Assembly: GCA_026874595.1 (NCBI GenBank)
Contig: CM049320.1
Span: 26,765,214 to 26,829,213 of the forward strand
Origin: Sipunculus nudus
Lineage: Eukaryota; Annelida; Sipuncula; Golfingiida; Sipunculidae
Length of the DNA: 64,000 bases
Direction of reading: 5' to 3'
Shown: positions 34,340-47,051 of the stretch, piece after piece
Layout of the letters: every line of letters starts with the position of its first letter
How positions within the stretch are numbered: the first letter of the stretch is position 1
The notes under the pieces: generated by a model
The model's database searches: none
What the model was told of the DNA's origin: nothing
The model's input: the letters and a program-made list of their open reading frames with translations, nothing else
Translations under genes and position numbers: made by a program

Positions 34340-35240
34340 CTGTTGCTCAGAGAATATAGGTCACAGTGACCTTATTTCAGGATTCAAAGAAAACTTGCCT
34401 ACATCCTCCCTGAATGTCACATTAGAAGGTCCTGGGTCCAACAGTAAAGTTTTGTGCCTTGCCTGACCGTCTGGGTGCTCATTGTCATATTTTGGCCGAT
34501 CACTTGCAAAATGTAGATCAACATAGCTAGTTCAAGGTTTCCAACGTGATGTGCCAAGGACTTGCTTGGATGTTGTGCCAGAAGATATCAAGCCTAATGC
34601 AGGGTTGCTAGCAGATACCTCTGAAAAAAACCCTGACTTTTCCTTGACTATTCCCTATGTTTAAAACCCGCCAAATTCCAATTCGGTCTCAAAACGTAAT
34701 GATATATAATATATATATGTGTAGAACTGATTTGAAAAGATGGTTGGTGCTGTATTTTTGTGTATCTACATCATCAATCTATAATACCTTTTCCCTTAGA
34801 CTTTCACTGACCGCTGGCAAACCTGTAATGGATACAATTTGTGCCCTACCTAACTGTTTGGGTGCTCAAATCATGTCATTGATGGGGAGCTTGCAGGATA
34901 GAGGTTACCATGAAACAATTGCTTGTATATCAAAGGAATTTGGACAAGACTTTGCTGGATATTATGTTAGAAGTTTCTAGGTCTAACGAATAGGAATTGT
35001 GCCTTGTCTGACTTATCAAAACCTTGGTTTTAGCCGGTCACTCGCAAAATGTAGGTTATAATGACCTAATTTCAGGTTACAAAAAAATTTGCCTAGATCC
35101 TCTATGGGTATTACGTAAGAAGATTCTAGGCCTAACGGATAAAGTGTGAGCCCAGCTGACATTCAGGGTACCTAAAACCATGTTTCCCCTATAATTCTAA
35201 AAATATAGGTCACGATAACCTATTTTCACGTTTCAACTCC
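34340..35240 (+). repeat. Degenerate tandem repeat related to the CTAG-type elements
   Basis: Recurring TATAGGTCACAGTGACCTTA, TTCAGGNTNCAA, CCTGGGTCCAAC and TTGTGCCTTGCCTGAC motifs at 34350-34490, 34800-34860, 34970-35030 and 35040-35240. Old copy, no termini recognised. Confidence 0.5.
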
Positions 35241-36290
35241 AGACTGATATATCAAATCCATATGGAGTAATAAGCAGGAAGATACTTCCCTTGAGTCAGG
35301 TTCACAGGGCTGGCCAATTTAAGGTACTGCACTGCGTGAACTCTTGACTTGATGCCAAATCTGATACAGTTGGAAGTCTGAAATACCTGTAAATACATAC
35401 CGACCGAATCTTGACATGTTGCGAAATTTAAAAAAAAAGTTGGCAGTCTGCCAAGCTATTTACAAATACAGACAAAGTCTTGGTCTGTTTCCAAACCTGT
35501 CTATGCAAACTCAAAAGTATTTGGCCACAATGCTTTATTCAAGCTGACATATTCTTATCACTTTTAAATCCTAAATGTTTAATACAATAACTGATTCCAT
35601 TGCAGCCCAAAGTTTGATATAGGATTACTTGACCGCATGACCAATTTCAGCTCTCTATAACACAACCAAAAATCTAGGAGTCTAATCTGTTCTTAAACAA
35701 TTGAGAGAACCCTATCCCTGGAATTATTAAACGATTCGGCTTGGCAGTTTCCTCAAAATAAAATTTTTTTACAGAAGTGGCTAAAAGAGGATAAATTACT
35801 TGTCCCCCCCCCGTAAAAATAGTTCGTTACAGCTGGCGCCACAAGAAAAAATAATAATAATTTCAAGTATGAGTCATATGAGCAACATTTGCATAAAATT
35901 ATGTTCCTTTCGTTTTTGAGATTGCCGATTTAGTATGCTTACTTGGAGAAATGACTAAGTTCAATTTCCTGAAACTCGGCCAAAATTCACCGAACTGAAA
36001 CCATTCGACCTAACTTGAGAGATCTCATTCAAGCAATCATTCATGTGCTGTATTAAAGAATTTGGTTGGACGTTTAAGGAGAACATTTTTTATTGTCTTC
36101 TATCTTTTCCCTGCAAAATGCAGATAAAAGCAAATGGTACCAAAAATACAGTTTGACACGTGACTGATTCTGCCATAACATTAGGCGCTGATAGCTCCGA
36201 GGGTGTTTTAGATAGCTTAGGTTAACGTAAGGACGACAGGGATAGCGGACGGAAGACGCTGCGCCAACGCAGAAGCTCAGAGGTTTGCTA
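35240..36290. other. Intergenic, no gene seen
   Basis: AT-rich with a short C-run near 35803. No domain or repeat recognised. Confidence 0.4.
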
Positions 36291-36629
36291 AAATAAAGTT
36301 GGCAACATCAGTCTTCAGAAACTGATGAAACTGTCCATGTTCCATAGGCATAAATGGCAGCTGATGCTTTAGTTATCCAGATACTGAAGGTTTTTTATCT
36401 TTTTTTAATTATTCTGGTTCCCACCGACCGGCCCTATTATTCAATGAATATATGTCGCAGTGATCTAATGTCAGCTGTCCCGGGTGATATTTTTATGGAC
36501 CATTCATGATTTCAGTAAGAAAATCAATGGTCCGGCAGTTACAATTTGTGCCCTGTTGGCCGGACGGATGGACGACGAACAAAGCGTTGTGGCTATAGCT
36601 CAGATGGCTTTCAATCATCTGTACTAAAA
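36290..36629 (+). mobile_element. CTAG-type element, 3' fragment
   Basis: One interior unit (CAGTCTTCAGAAACTGATGA ... ATGTCGCAGTGATCTAAT ... TTACAATTTGTGCCCTGTTG) then GGCCGGACGGATGGACGACG and tail TCAATCATCTGTACTAAAA. Head missing. Confidence 0.6.
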
Positions 36630-37038
36630 ATGATATATTTTATCTTGAAGTCGCAAGAATTCACATAAAGATAATATTTCTTGAATGGTTCAGATGAAAC
36701 CCTAGCTTGTTTTAAATATAGTTTGGTCAAAACATTCGTCGCCATAAACCTTTATACAAAAACAATCACAGTTCACACTCGTTGCATGCAGACCACTTAT
36801 TACATTTAAATTTATGAGACTTTAACTGACACCGCTATTTAGAAAATATGGCACGTATATTTTCTTGTAATCTTATATTGTTCACAAAAGAACTTTATTA
36901 AACAATAAATTACTTATATACAATGATCCTTGTGGTGTTCTACTTTCCCCCGCGGGTCTTTTATGTGCATGATCAATCAATTTTGATTATAGGTATACCA
37001 TCACTCAGGATGTTTTAAGCACTCATGACATACATATA

Positions 37039-37441
37039 TTAAAGGAGCCCAATCATCTATCTGACCTTAATAAACTTAAGGTAATCCCTTGGGGCTTTTA
37101 TAAAAAAAAAATAGGCCAGAAAACATGGATATCACCGCACACAGGCTGCTTGTTTATGTATATATAAACGTGTTTATAATATGGGGGGCCCCGCCATAAT
37201 AATCATAACAAATTCAACAAGAAGATCTGGCAGCAAGTTAGATAAGCCAGACGTTTCGCAAATGGCGTTTTGCAACTGGTGACCTTTCTACCTCTGCTAA
37301 ATTGCAACCTTGCATGTTTTTCTCATTTGTCAACATTATTGTGTTTACAAACATGTTGTCGATATCAAAGTTCATACATCCTTCACGAAGGCCTCATGAG
37401 AAATTTTCACAACCAAAACTACCTCTAGACCATATAATTTA
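37039..37441 (+). repeat. Dispersed repeat of about 400 bp, copy 1
   Basis: Starts TTAAAGGAGCCC and runs parallel to 62491-62860: ATGGATATCAC, ACAGGCTG, TTCAACA/TTCAACCAGG, GATAAGCCAGA, TGACCTTTCTACCTCTGC, ATTTGTCAACATT, TTTTCACAACCAAAA. Confidence 0.7.
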
Positions 37442-38892
37442 CCTGGTACACTATAAATAAACGTAAAATTATTATACCCTCAAATGAACTGTTTTATAAT
37501 AATGGTTAAAGAAATCGTTAGTACAACATAACTGGCCACTGCTGTTGAGTATGACAAAAATAGAAAGTATGGCAATCAAAACTGCAATGTTTGATCCATT
37601 GCTTTTGAATTTCATACTTCAAATGCTTAATTCTATATGCGTGTTATTTATATGAAAATCAGATCAACAATGCATACATGAAAAAAGTGCCATTATCAAA
37701 GCTTTCTTTAATTGGTGATTTTAAATTTGAGCTAATAATTTAAAAATCACAGATCGAACTTTGTGTACACTTAGAGAATATATAAATAGTGTGTAGTTAT
37801 ATTCTGCGGGAAACACAACAGTTATCATGTTAAGCGAGTTCTACTGTTGCTATGACAAGGTACAACATTTTATGTCCAATAACTTCTACAAAGAGGATTT
37901 GGAAAAAAAAAAAAAAAAAAAAAAACAGTGGCAGTGATGGTGATACTAGACATTCTTTAAGTATAACAAAATGTATTAAAAGGGAAATGGAGGTCTGTCT
38001 TCAATTTCTCGAAGGAAAGCACGTAGTAATCTAGTTTCGCGTTTGGCAGAAGTTTAGAATATAGAACAGAATGTTGAATTTCGGGATCGAAGGTCGGTTT
38101 TAAAACGTGTCGCTCTAACGGAGACGGAAGGACAGCCGACAAAGAACATAATCAACAAAGATTTATTGTCAGCCGAGCATATGAAATGACATGATTCCTA
38201 CATCACTTGCATCTGCATGCATGTCCATATGAGCATCCCCCCATTGTAAATGTATACGTAGCCCCCCCCCCCCCCCCCCTCTCTCTGTCTATGTCACACA
38301 CACTTACATATATAGTACTATAATGTTGCACTCAGAAAGTGCAAACTTCGGCCAAGAAACCTCATAACCCCCAAATGAAATTGTCAAAAATGCAGCATAT
38401 TTCCTTAAAAAAGAGACCCGAATCAACCCGAAAATGTAAGCAATTGTTCCTTGTATCATGTTCCTATCCTGAAAATTTGATAAAATTCGTCATAACGTTT
38501 TAAGTAATGATGCTAACAAACAAACCGCCAAAAAACCCCGTCGCCTGGAGAGCGAATTATGTAACCAAAGCAAAAGCTTACAAGGGCAATGCTCGTTGTC
38601 CACATAACTTAGAATTTTCCTTCTTAAAGGATGCTCAGTTAGAGGAATTGTTACGTTTATAATCATATAAACCGGTCAAAATGTGAAAACTTGAAATAAT
38701 GACAACACAATATTGAAGACCGTTTCGTTTATTTTTAAAAGATGTCAGTCAACTGAACAAAAATAAGAATCGATGTATATTTTTGATAAAACAACAAATG
38801 TATAATTTGTATAATTGTAGCGTTCTTTCAAAGATAAAGACTTATTCTTGGATGGATTAATCTTTTATTTGTATCTAAATCTGAAGGTATGT

Positions 38893-38897
<5 letters not shown>

Positions 38898-38942
<45 letters not shown>
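38898..38942 (+). repeat. (TA)n microsatellite
   Basis: TA tract. Confidence 0.93.
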
Positions 38943-39200
38943 CATGGTGCCATTTGGTCCAGAATTTCTACTGCGGGTTTATTATTATTATTTAATTAAT
39001 TAAAGACAACACAGTTGTAGTTTAACCTATAGAGACCACAAAACATATATTTCTGGATATATTTACACCATGATATATATATTGAAAGTACAGGTTGATT
39101 AAACAATTAGCAATAAAGCCAGATAGGTGGCAAACACACCGATACATAAACAAAATTGATGATAAGTCTTTGCTCTTTTCTACGCAAAGTGTTTCAAATT

Positions 39201-39203
<3 letters not shown>

Positions 39204-39260
<57 letters not shown>
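39204..39260 (+). repeat. (TA)n microsatellite
   Basis: TA tract, interrupted by one GTA near its right end. Confidence 0.93.
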
Positions 39261-39334
39261 AATTCATCGTCGTAAACATGAAGCCAACCACAGTACACAG
39301 TACTGCCCCTGAACTTAATGAAAAAGTATAAAAC

Positions 39335-39785
39335 CTTACAGGAAATAAAGTTTAAAATCTTACAGGAAAAAGTATAAAGTCTTACAGGAAAAAAAAAAGA
39401 ACAAAATCTTGCAGGAAAACTGTACGAAATCTCACAGGAAAAAAGTACGTTATCATCCAAGAAAAACAAGTATGAAATATTACAGGAAAAAGTACGAAAT
39501 CTCACAGGGAAAAAAGTATGAAATCTTACAAGAAAATAGTATGAAATCTTACAGGAAAAAAGTATGAAATCTTACAAGAAAATAGTATGAAATCTAACTG
39601 GGAAAAAGTATGAAGTCTTACAAGAAAAAAGGGATGAAATTTTACTGGAAATAAAGTTTAATACCTTACAGAAAAAAGTATTAAATCATACATGAAAAAA
39701 GTATAACATCTTACATGAAAAAACGTATTAAACTTACAGTACAATGTATAAAATCTTCAAAGAAAAAAGTAGGAAAAAGTAAAAA
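39335..39785 (+). repeat. Degenerate tandem repeat of about 25 bp
   Basis: About 17 units of GTATGAAATCTTACAGGAAA type. Read on the minus strand, each has TTTCCTGTAAGATTTCATAC. Intergenic. Confidence 0.85.
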
Positions 39786-39974
39786 CAAATGTCAAATATT
39801 TGTAAAAATTTACAGCAGGCGATACTCCTGCGAATATGTTTACTGCAATTAAGTAATTCAAGTAAACGCCCTATAATCACCACATGAAGATGATTTAAGG
39901 GAAAAAAATTAAAAAAAAAAAAAAAAAGGGGGGGGGGGGTTTAACCAGAAAAAAAGGATGAAAAGTATAAAAAA

Positions 39975-41814
39975 CTAGATGTGTCGGAACGACACGAATG
40001 CCCCCGCCTGGGGCAAATTAGAAACATTTGTTAAATTTTGTAAATTTTTTTAAGTTCAGGAAGTGTTGTATGGTCAAAAGTAGGTCAACAAGGGCAAAAT
40101 GCAAACTCGATCTGTAAAGGGTCATTATCAAGCAACACACCAAAAATCAGGCCAGTATCTGCAAGCATTGTGAAAAAAAGTCCATATATGTGCATTTTTC
40201 ATGAAAATTTCTGTCTTTCATGAAATTTTCTATGTTCAGGATCTGTCATATGGTGAAAAATAGGTTAACTGGGACGAAACGCGAACTCGATCTGTAAGTG
40301 GTCATTATGCGCCCACAGACCAAACATTAGGCCAGTATCTGTAAGCATTGCATTGCGAAACTAGAATATTAGCAAAAGTTGATAATCATTTATAAATTTA
40401 AATTGGAGAGGTATATACCATGTTTCATAACAATCCACCAAATGCTTCCTGAGAAATAAGCTCCTAAGTTTTTTTCTATAAAAAAGCTGTGACCTTGAAA
40501 AATATGTCAAGATCACCCATCTTTGAACTTGACCAAGATTTTGTAAATATAATGCAATAGGACTGAAGAAATGAAGTTCCTGTGTTGAATACCTTTGGAG
40601 ATATCCTGCACAAAAGGCCAAAATTGAAAAAATCCGATAAAATTTCATTAAAAAATCAGAAATTGCAGGTGGCGCCACCAAAATTGTGCAGCACATACAG
40701 ACCATCAGTCCCAATGATCATAGTGAGTTTTGTGAAAATCCACACAATGGTTCCTGGGATATATACTTCTGAGTGTTTTTCTATAATCAGCTCTAAAATG
40801 TAGAAAAATGGGTCAAGGTCACCCATCTTCGAACTTGACCAAGATTTTATCGATATAAATCTTCACTGCTGAAATAAAATTCCAACGGTGAATCCTTTTC
40901 GAGATATCCCGCTCACAAGGTAAAAGTTAACAGACGCGGAACGGACGTTCGGACGGATAGACACCGGACAGACAGATGGACAGATGGACAGCTTGGGTGA
41001 CGACAATAGCCCATCAGCCTATGAGCTGAGGGCTAAAAATGGCTGTACATGTGTATTTGTCATGAAAATTTCTATTTTTCATGAATTTTTCTAAGTTAAG
41101 GAGCCGTAAAACGGTCAAAAGTAGGTCAACCGGGACGAAACACGAACTCGATCTGTAACTGGTCATTATCTGCCTACACACCAAAAATCAGGCCAATATC
41201 TGCAGCCATTGCGAAAAAAAGTCCGTACATGTGTATTTGTCATGACAATTTCTATTTTTCATGAAATTTTCTAAGTTTAGGAGCCGTAAACAGTCAAAAG
41301 TAGGTCAACCTGGATGAAACGCGAACTCGATCTGTAACTGGTCATTATCTGCCCACACACCAAAAATTAGGCCAATATCTGCAGGCATTGCGAAAAAAAG
41401 TCCGTACATGTGTATTTGTCATGAAAATTTCTATTTTTCATGAAATTTTCTAAGTTTAGGAGCCGTAAAACGGTCAAAAGTAGGTCAACCAGGACGAAAC
41501 GCGAACTCGATCTGTAACTGGTCTATATCTGCTCACACACCAAAAATCAGGCCGATATCTGCAGGCATTGCGAAAAAAAGTCCGTACATGTGTATCTGTC
41601 ATGAATATTTCTATTTTTCATGAAATTTTCTAAGTTTAGGAGCCGTAAAACGGTCAAAAGTACGTCAACCGGGACGAAACGCTAACTCGATCTGTAACTG
41701 GTCTATATCTGCCCACACACCAAAAATCAGGCCAATATATGCAGGCATTGCGAAAAAAATGACGGACATGGGTAAAACTATATGCCCCGGCCACTTTGTG
41801 GCGGGGGCATAAAA
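39975..41814 (+). mobile_element. Pearl/HINE-like element, copy A
   Basis: Head CTAGATGTGTCGGAACGACAC (hairpin GTGTCG-GAA-CGACAC) then GAATGCCCCCGCC; tail GCCCCGGCCACTTTGTGGC, then GGGGGCATAAAA. TGCCCCCGCC and GGCGGGGGCA form a 10-bp inverted repeat near the two ends. The core is tandem units of about 180 bp (GTCCGTACATGTGTATTTGT, GGTCAAAAGTAGGTCAACC, AACTCGATCTGTAACTGGTC). Non-coding. It contains a nested insertion at 40361-41036. From memory, bivalve pearl elements and Helentron derivatives have this plan. Confidence 0.75.
40361..41036 (+). mobile_element. Nested CTAG...TAAAA element of about 675 bp
   Basis: Starts CTAGAATATTAG and ends ATGAGCTGAGGGCTAAAA. The host unit GCATTGCGAAAAAAAGTCCG is split inside its A-tract, with no obvious duplication. 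Interior motifs: GGCGCCACC, two copies of TTGACCAAGATTTT, and a GGACGGATAGACACCGGAC patch before the tail. Confidence 0.7.
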
Positions 41815-43651
41815 ACCTTGTATGAAATAAGTGTAAGTTTGAAATACAGAAAAGAGTAACGGCACTGTATTTAAGAATAGAGAAATGTGTAACCAGTTAA
41901 TCTTAATATTACCAAATACCGTGGTAGGCTTCCTATCGGCGGACTTAACAGTTTGCGAGTTTCACTTCTTCAGTTCTTCGCGATCTCACAATACAAACGA
42001 CTTTAACCCACACAGTATAACTATTATTATGTGAATCATTTAAATAAAATATTTTATGCGCAAAAACTTATTAACAAAAATACATTGTTCGTTAATGGTA
42101 GACAAATGGAGAGACCTGATACACTTTTAAATACATGTACCAATTTTGGAACTTTCACGATCTATTTCTATTCAAAATGTTGCCCTTTCACTTTTCTTCA
42201 ACTTTGTCTTCGACAATGGGACCCTTTATTTACAAAGAATTTATTTTGTGATAAATCCCCATTCGCGACTATCCCGAATTTGAAACCCTCGCGAGCAAAA
42301 AAGGAAACAACAGTATACCTATATATAGTAACAATAGACAGATACCACGGAAAAAAAATATAAACAAAGTTAACAATGATCTTTATATTAATAAAGACCA
42401 AACTTATATGTGTATAAAGGATTGAAATTATGTGAAATGATAACATCATATATAACTTCAATAATACGTGGAACACACATTGGATATCAGGGTAGCAAAT
42501 AAAAGTAATCCAGATAGTGAAACAAAACACACGAATATCCACTGTGACGAAATATTTGGTGCTCTGGCGCTATGACCCTTTTTGCTTTGGTGTTCATCTG
42601 ATATAAACATATTTATACCTAAACATATAAAGCAACTCCCGCGTTTAAGCCGTCAACGTTTTCTGTTTAAACAAGGGACCCATGGGTCACGGCGCTCAGC
42701 TGATCGTGATTGGACCATAAATGTTTCTCCACTGTGATACTATATCGAGTCGAGAAAGCTTATGAATATCAAGGACATGTTGGGCTATTATAAAGGAATG
42801 TAATGTAATATGTGAGTAAATGATAAATGAAATTACCTGACTGATGGATTAATAGAGTAAAATATAGTGGTTTATTTTTATTTATTTAGGAGGGGTTGAA
42901 AATTGTGATATATTTGAGCAAATATGAATGCAATGACAGCAGTAATAAGCAGCTATTTGTTGAAGGATCTAAAGTGTATGGTAGTCTGCAAGCTTTCAAT
43001 TTGACAGATATGAAGTTATGGTTAACTATGCTGATGAAGTGATTTATGAATTTGTGACTGTATGACACAATATCTCTTTAGTCTTGACAAGGTACATTAT
43101 TGTGATGCCCACTATGTCTACATATTACACAATATTGACATAATTTCTGGCATGTACATAGGTACCTATGGATGAATAGTTATACAAAATATTAAAGTAT
43201 GAATATATCTGATTCATCTTGTTCTTGCTTACTGAGGCTGACTTTGGAATGGGGCTGGAGAAGGGAAAAGTGAGGGCAGCACGAAGGTGGATGTAGAAAT
43301 ATTCTATTGTAATGTTTTGTATTTATATAAGAATATGAAAAGCTAAGAGGAAAGGGGCCCTCCTACTTGGTTATAGTAAATTTCTAAATATATGATTGCA
43401 AACTAATACTCTGACAAGACTGTCATGAAGAAAAAACAGTTAAGTTTTGAGATACTGTGATGGATATGAAAATTTACAGATGGACAGGCAAGTGGACAGA
43501 ATGGACTAATACCTTTATTTCACTTTCAAGGGAATAATGCATTTAAGTTTATATATAAGCCTATTTTTTTAAGCATATCCATTTTTTCCATTAAGAAGTT
43601 TTTATCTGAATCATTTTTTTTTATTTACAGGTTTTATTAATTTTTAATAAA
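41815..43651. other. Intergenic, no gene seen
   Basis: AT-rich. Contains only a solo head GGGACCCATGGGTCACGGCG, then CTCAGCTGA (about 42676-42703), from the CTAG-type family. Confidence 0.45.
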
Positions 43652-44845
43652 CTAGATGTGTCGGAACGACACGAATGCCCCCCGCCTGGGGCAAATTAGA
43701 AACATTTGTAAAATTTTGAAATTTTTTTTAAGTTCAGGAGGTGTCGTATGATCAAAAGTAGGTCAACAAGGGCAAAATGCAAACTTGATCTGTAACAGGT
43801 CATTATCAAGCAACACACCAAAAATCATGCCAGTATATGCAGGCATTGTGAAAAAAAGTCCATACATGTGCATTTTCCATAAAAAATTTCTGTCTTTCAT
43901 GAAATTTTCTATGTATAGGAGCCGTAAAACAATCAAAAGTAGGTCAACCTGGACGAAACGCGAACTCCATCTGTAACTGTCATTATCTGCCCACACATAA
44001 AAAATCAGGGTAGTATCTGCAGGCATTGAGGAAAAAAAGTCAGTACATATGCATTTGTTATGAAAATTTCTATTTTTCATGAAACTTTCTATGTTCAGGA
44101 GCGGTCAAATGGTCAAAAGAAGGTCAACTGGGACAAAACAAGAACTCGATCTGTAACTGGTCATTATCTGCCTGCACACCAAAAATCAAGCCAATATCTG
44201 CAGGCATTGCGAAAAAAAGTCCGTACATGTGTATTTGTCATGAAAATTTCTATTTTTCATGAAATTTTCTAAGTTAAGGAGGCGTAAAACGTTCAAAAGT
44301 AGGTCAACCGGGAAGAAATGCAAACTCAATCTGTAACTGGTCATTATCTGCCCACACACAAAAAATCAGGCCAATATCTGCAGGCATTGCGAAAAAAAGT
44401 CCGTACATGTGTATTTGTCATGAAAATTTCTATTTTTCATGAAATATTCTAAGTTTAGGAGCCGTAAAACAGTCAAAAGTAGGTCAACTGGGACAAAACG
44501 TGAACTCGATCTGTAACTGGTCATTAACTGCCTACACACCAAAAATCAGGCCAATGTCTGCAGGCATTGCGAAAAAAGTCCGTACATGTGTATTTGTCAT
44601 GAAATTTCTATTTTTCATAAAATTTTCTAAGTTTAGGAGCCGTAAAACGGTCAAAAGTAGGTTAACCGGGACGAAACGCGAACTCGATCTGTAACTGGTC
44701 TATATCTGCCAACACACCAAAAATCAGGCCAATATCTGCAGGCATTGCAAAAAAATGTCCGTACAACTGTTTGATTTCGGAATGACGGAATGACGGACAT
44801 GGGTAAAACTATATGTCCCGGCCACTTTGTGGCGGGGGCATAAAA
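43652..44845 (+). mobile_element. Pearl/HINE-like element, copy B
   Basis: Same head (CTAGATGTGTCGGAACGACA) and tail (GGCGGGGGCATAAAA) as copy A, same orientation, with about six core units of 180 bp and no nested insertion. Flanks are A-rich on both sides. Confidence 0.75.
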
Positions 44846-45064
44846 ATAATAAGGCGTGTTTATTTTTTAAAACAGTGTTATATAAACAGAGACATTGCTT
44901 GTGGATGGAAGTACCGGTGACGATAGAGGGTGTATGTATATAGAGAGTGATTATATATTGAAATATTATTTATATGTTGAGCCCAAATTGATCACTCTGG
45001 CTTGCTAAGGTTTTGTATATGAGACATGCAAGGTGAAAGATATGGGTGGTACTATTTCTGTGTC

Positions 45065-45450
45065 ACTTTCAAAATGCACATTCTATGTGTGCAAGTTTCA
45101 TATGTGTTGCACCTTAAGTACAGTAGCACTTTCTGTAAGCATAAATGCATATTCTGGGTGCATATGTCTCATATGTGCATTAACATAAGTTCACATTGGG
45201 ACCTCAATGTTTTGCATGTGTGGCACCATAGATGGACATTCAGGATGCCAATGTCTCATTTGTGTTTACAATGTAATTTTACATTGTGGCCCCCATGTTT
45301 TGCATGTGTTGGACAATATTGAAAATGCAAATTCAGGGTGCTTATGTCTCAAATGTGCGTCAACATGTGATCAAATTGTGGTATCCACGTATTGCATGTG
45401 TTGCACCTTAAATGGTCATTCATTTTGCATGTGCAGCACTCCATGTGATG
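45065..45450 (+). repeat. Tandem repeat of about 90 bp, 4 degenerate units
   Basis: TATGTCTCATATGTGCATTA-type landmarks near 45165, 45252 and 45344, with GTTTTGCATGTGTKG and GGNCATTCA motifs. The open frames over it are repeat artefacts. Confidence 0.75.
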
Positions 45451-45628
45451 CAGGGTAAAAATACTAAGCATGTGTTGTACCAATACTGTAGAAGCAGAGT
45501 GGAATGTCCACATACCTCACATATATGTGTGTGCATGTGTGTGTGATTTGTTTGTGAATTTGCAGGCAGAGATTTAACATATTAACAAATTTAATCATGT
45601 TCTTATGAGCAAGGCTCTGGCAGTTACA

Positions 45629-45965
45629 ATAGGGTACCTTTGAACAAGGTTATTGTTATTTACGGTAACTCCTGCTTTTGCTTATCAGTGCCATCTTGTG
45701 TTCATTTGGTGAAACACATAACGATTGAGTAAGACATTAAAACTGGCTTATTCCTTTGTTTATAATTATACATTTGAGTGGATCGCTAAAAGAAATACAT
45801 AAAGCTTCACTACGTTGCATTGAAATATGATAAAAGTTACCATTTAATCTAAAAGATAGATATCTTAAACTTCTAAATCGTTCAAAGTTTGAATACTAGA
45901 TGGCACTGATAAGCAAGTGCGGGAGTTACTGTAAGTAACAATAATCTTGTTCAAAGGTACCCTAT
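45629..45965. mobile_element. Foldback MITE with TIRs of about 70 bp
   Basis: Left arm ATAGGGTACCTTTGAACAAG, then TTATTGTTA...GTAACTCC...CTTATCAGTGCCATCT; the right arm (45893-45965) is its inverted copy with a few mismatches. Loop of about 190 bp, non-coding. TTAC flanks both ends (candidate 4-bp target duplication). Confidence 0.88.
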
Positions 45966-46139
45966 TACTTTATCAAGCTGCTCTGCTAACATTTCATGAA
46001 TTACCAACAAGCTCATATGACAAAAACCAATGTAACAAATGTGAACAGTACACAGGAGGTAAAACTTTACAAATGCAATATGACAAAGAACACATAGATC
46101 AGAAACTAGATACACTCAACACCCAGCAGATATATTATA

Positions 46140-46340
46140 TACTACGGGGTCTGATTCTGGGCCCTTTGCCAGAAAAGGTGTAATCAGACCAAGGAGGGCA
46201 GCTGTCGCATGTTTAAAATTTGGAGCTGGATGCACAATGCAACATACCCTCTCTTTGGTCTGATTACAATTGTTTGTTTCTATGCCAGTCCTGGTGGTGG
46301 AACCCAGAGAATCAAGCTATACGAAGCAGCAGTCAAAATG
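46140..46340 (+). repeat. Dispersed repeat related to 15430-15610
   Basis: GGTCTGATTCTGG, AATCAGACCAAGG, TTTGGAGCTGGATGCACAAT and CTGGTGGTGGAACCC. Inverted GGTCTGATT/AATCAGACC pairs occur inside it. Confidence 0.55.
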
Positions 46341-46574
46341 AGGCAGATTTGGGAGGACTGCAACGTATAACCTCTGCTTGAGAAGCATAGGAACTGGATT
46401 GGTTAATAGGGCTTTGTTCAATTAGCTGGAATTTTTTATTTGTCAATTCTTGACCATTTATCTAAATATAGAAACAGATTTGTTTTCACCAGTGCACAAA
46501 AAAGCATACACAAGCAATCTGATTGGTAACCTGATTTATCATTCATGAAATTATAGGTAGAGTGAATAGCACAA

Positions 46575-46760
46575 AAGAGGATCCAGGGGAGGAGTGCAGG
46601 GGGTCTGGATCCCCCCCCCCCCCTCGGTTTTCAGCCACCTAACCTCTTTTAAGGATTTCAGACCAATTTTTGTTCCTCACTCCCTTCCTTTAACTGGGGA
46701 CCTTTTTTGGACATTAGTCCTCCTGGGTTGGACCCCTCCTTTCCCTAAATCCTGTATAAG
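46575..46760 (+). repeat. Poly-C bearing element fragment
   Basis: GGATCCAGGGGAGG ... GGTCTGGATC and a C-run (about 46611-46622), then a C/T-rich tail. Related to 31665-31868. Confidence 0.4.
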
Positions 46761-47051
46761 CCTTGATTATGAGAAGACACATTTATAGCACAAATTGAGT
46801 ATGATTCATGAGATAAAATTATTACTATACATAAAATCTCACACATATATAACAAATAATATAAGATAAATACAACATAGTACAACAAGCACTCTACTTT
46901 TGACTACCCTGCTATAAAGATAAGATGGTAGGATTATAAAATACATTAAAAAGTTAAGCCACTGAAGTACAAACAATTTCAAGTGTGCATAAAATAACAA
47001 TATTTCATAAAATCTGTTTAAAACATTGCAATGGAAAAAATATGTTTATTG

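Noticed and set aside
34657-34980. 107-codon plus-strand frame
   Set aside because: Falls in a degenerate repeat related to the CTAG-type elements; no family resemblance.
45026-45458. Cys/His-rich plus-strand frames suggestive of zinc fingers
   Set aside because: They arise from a degenerate tandem repeat of about 90 bp; the Cys/His spacing matches no finger class.
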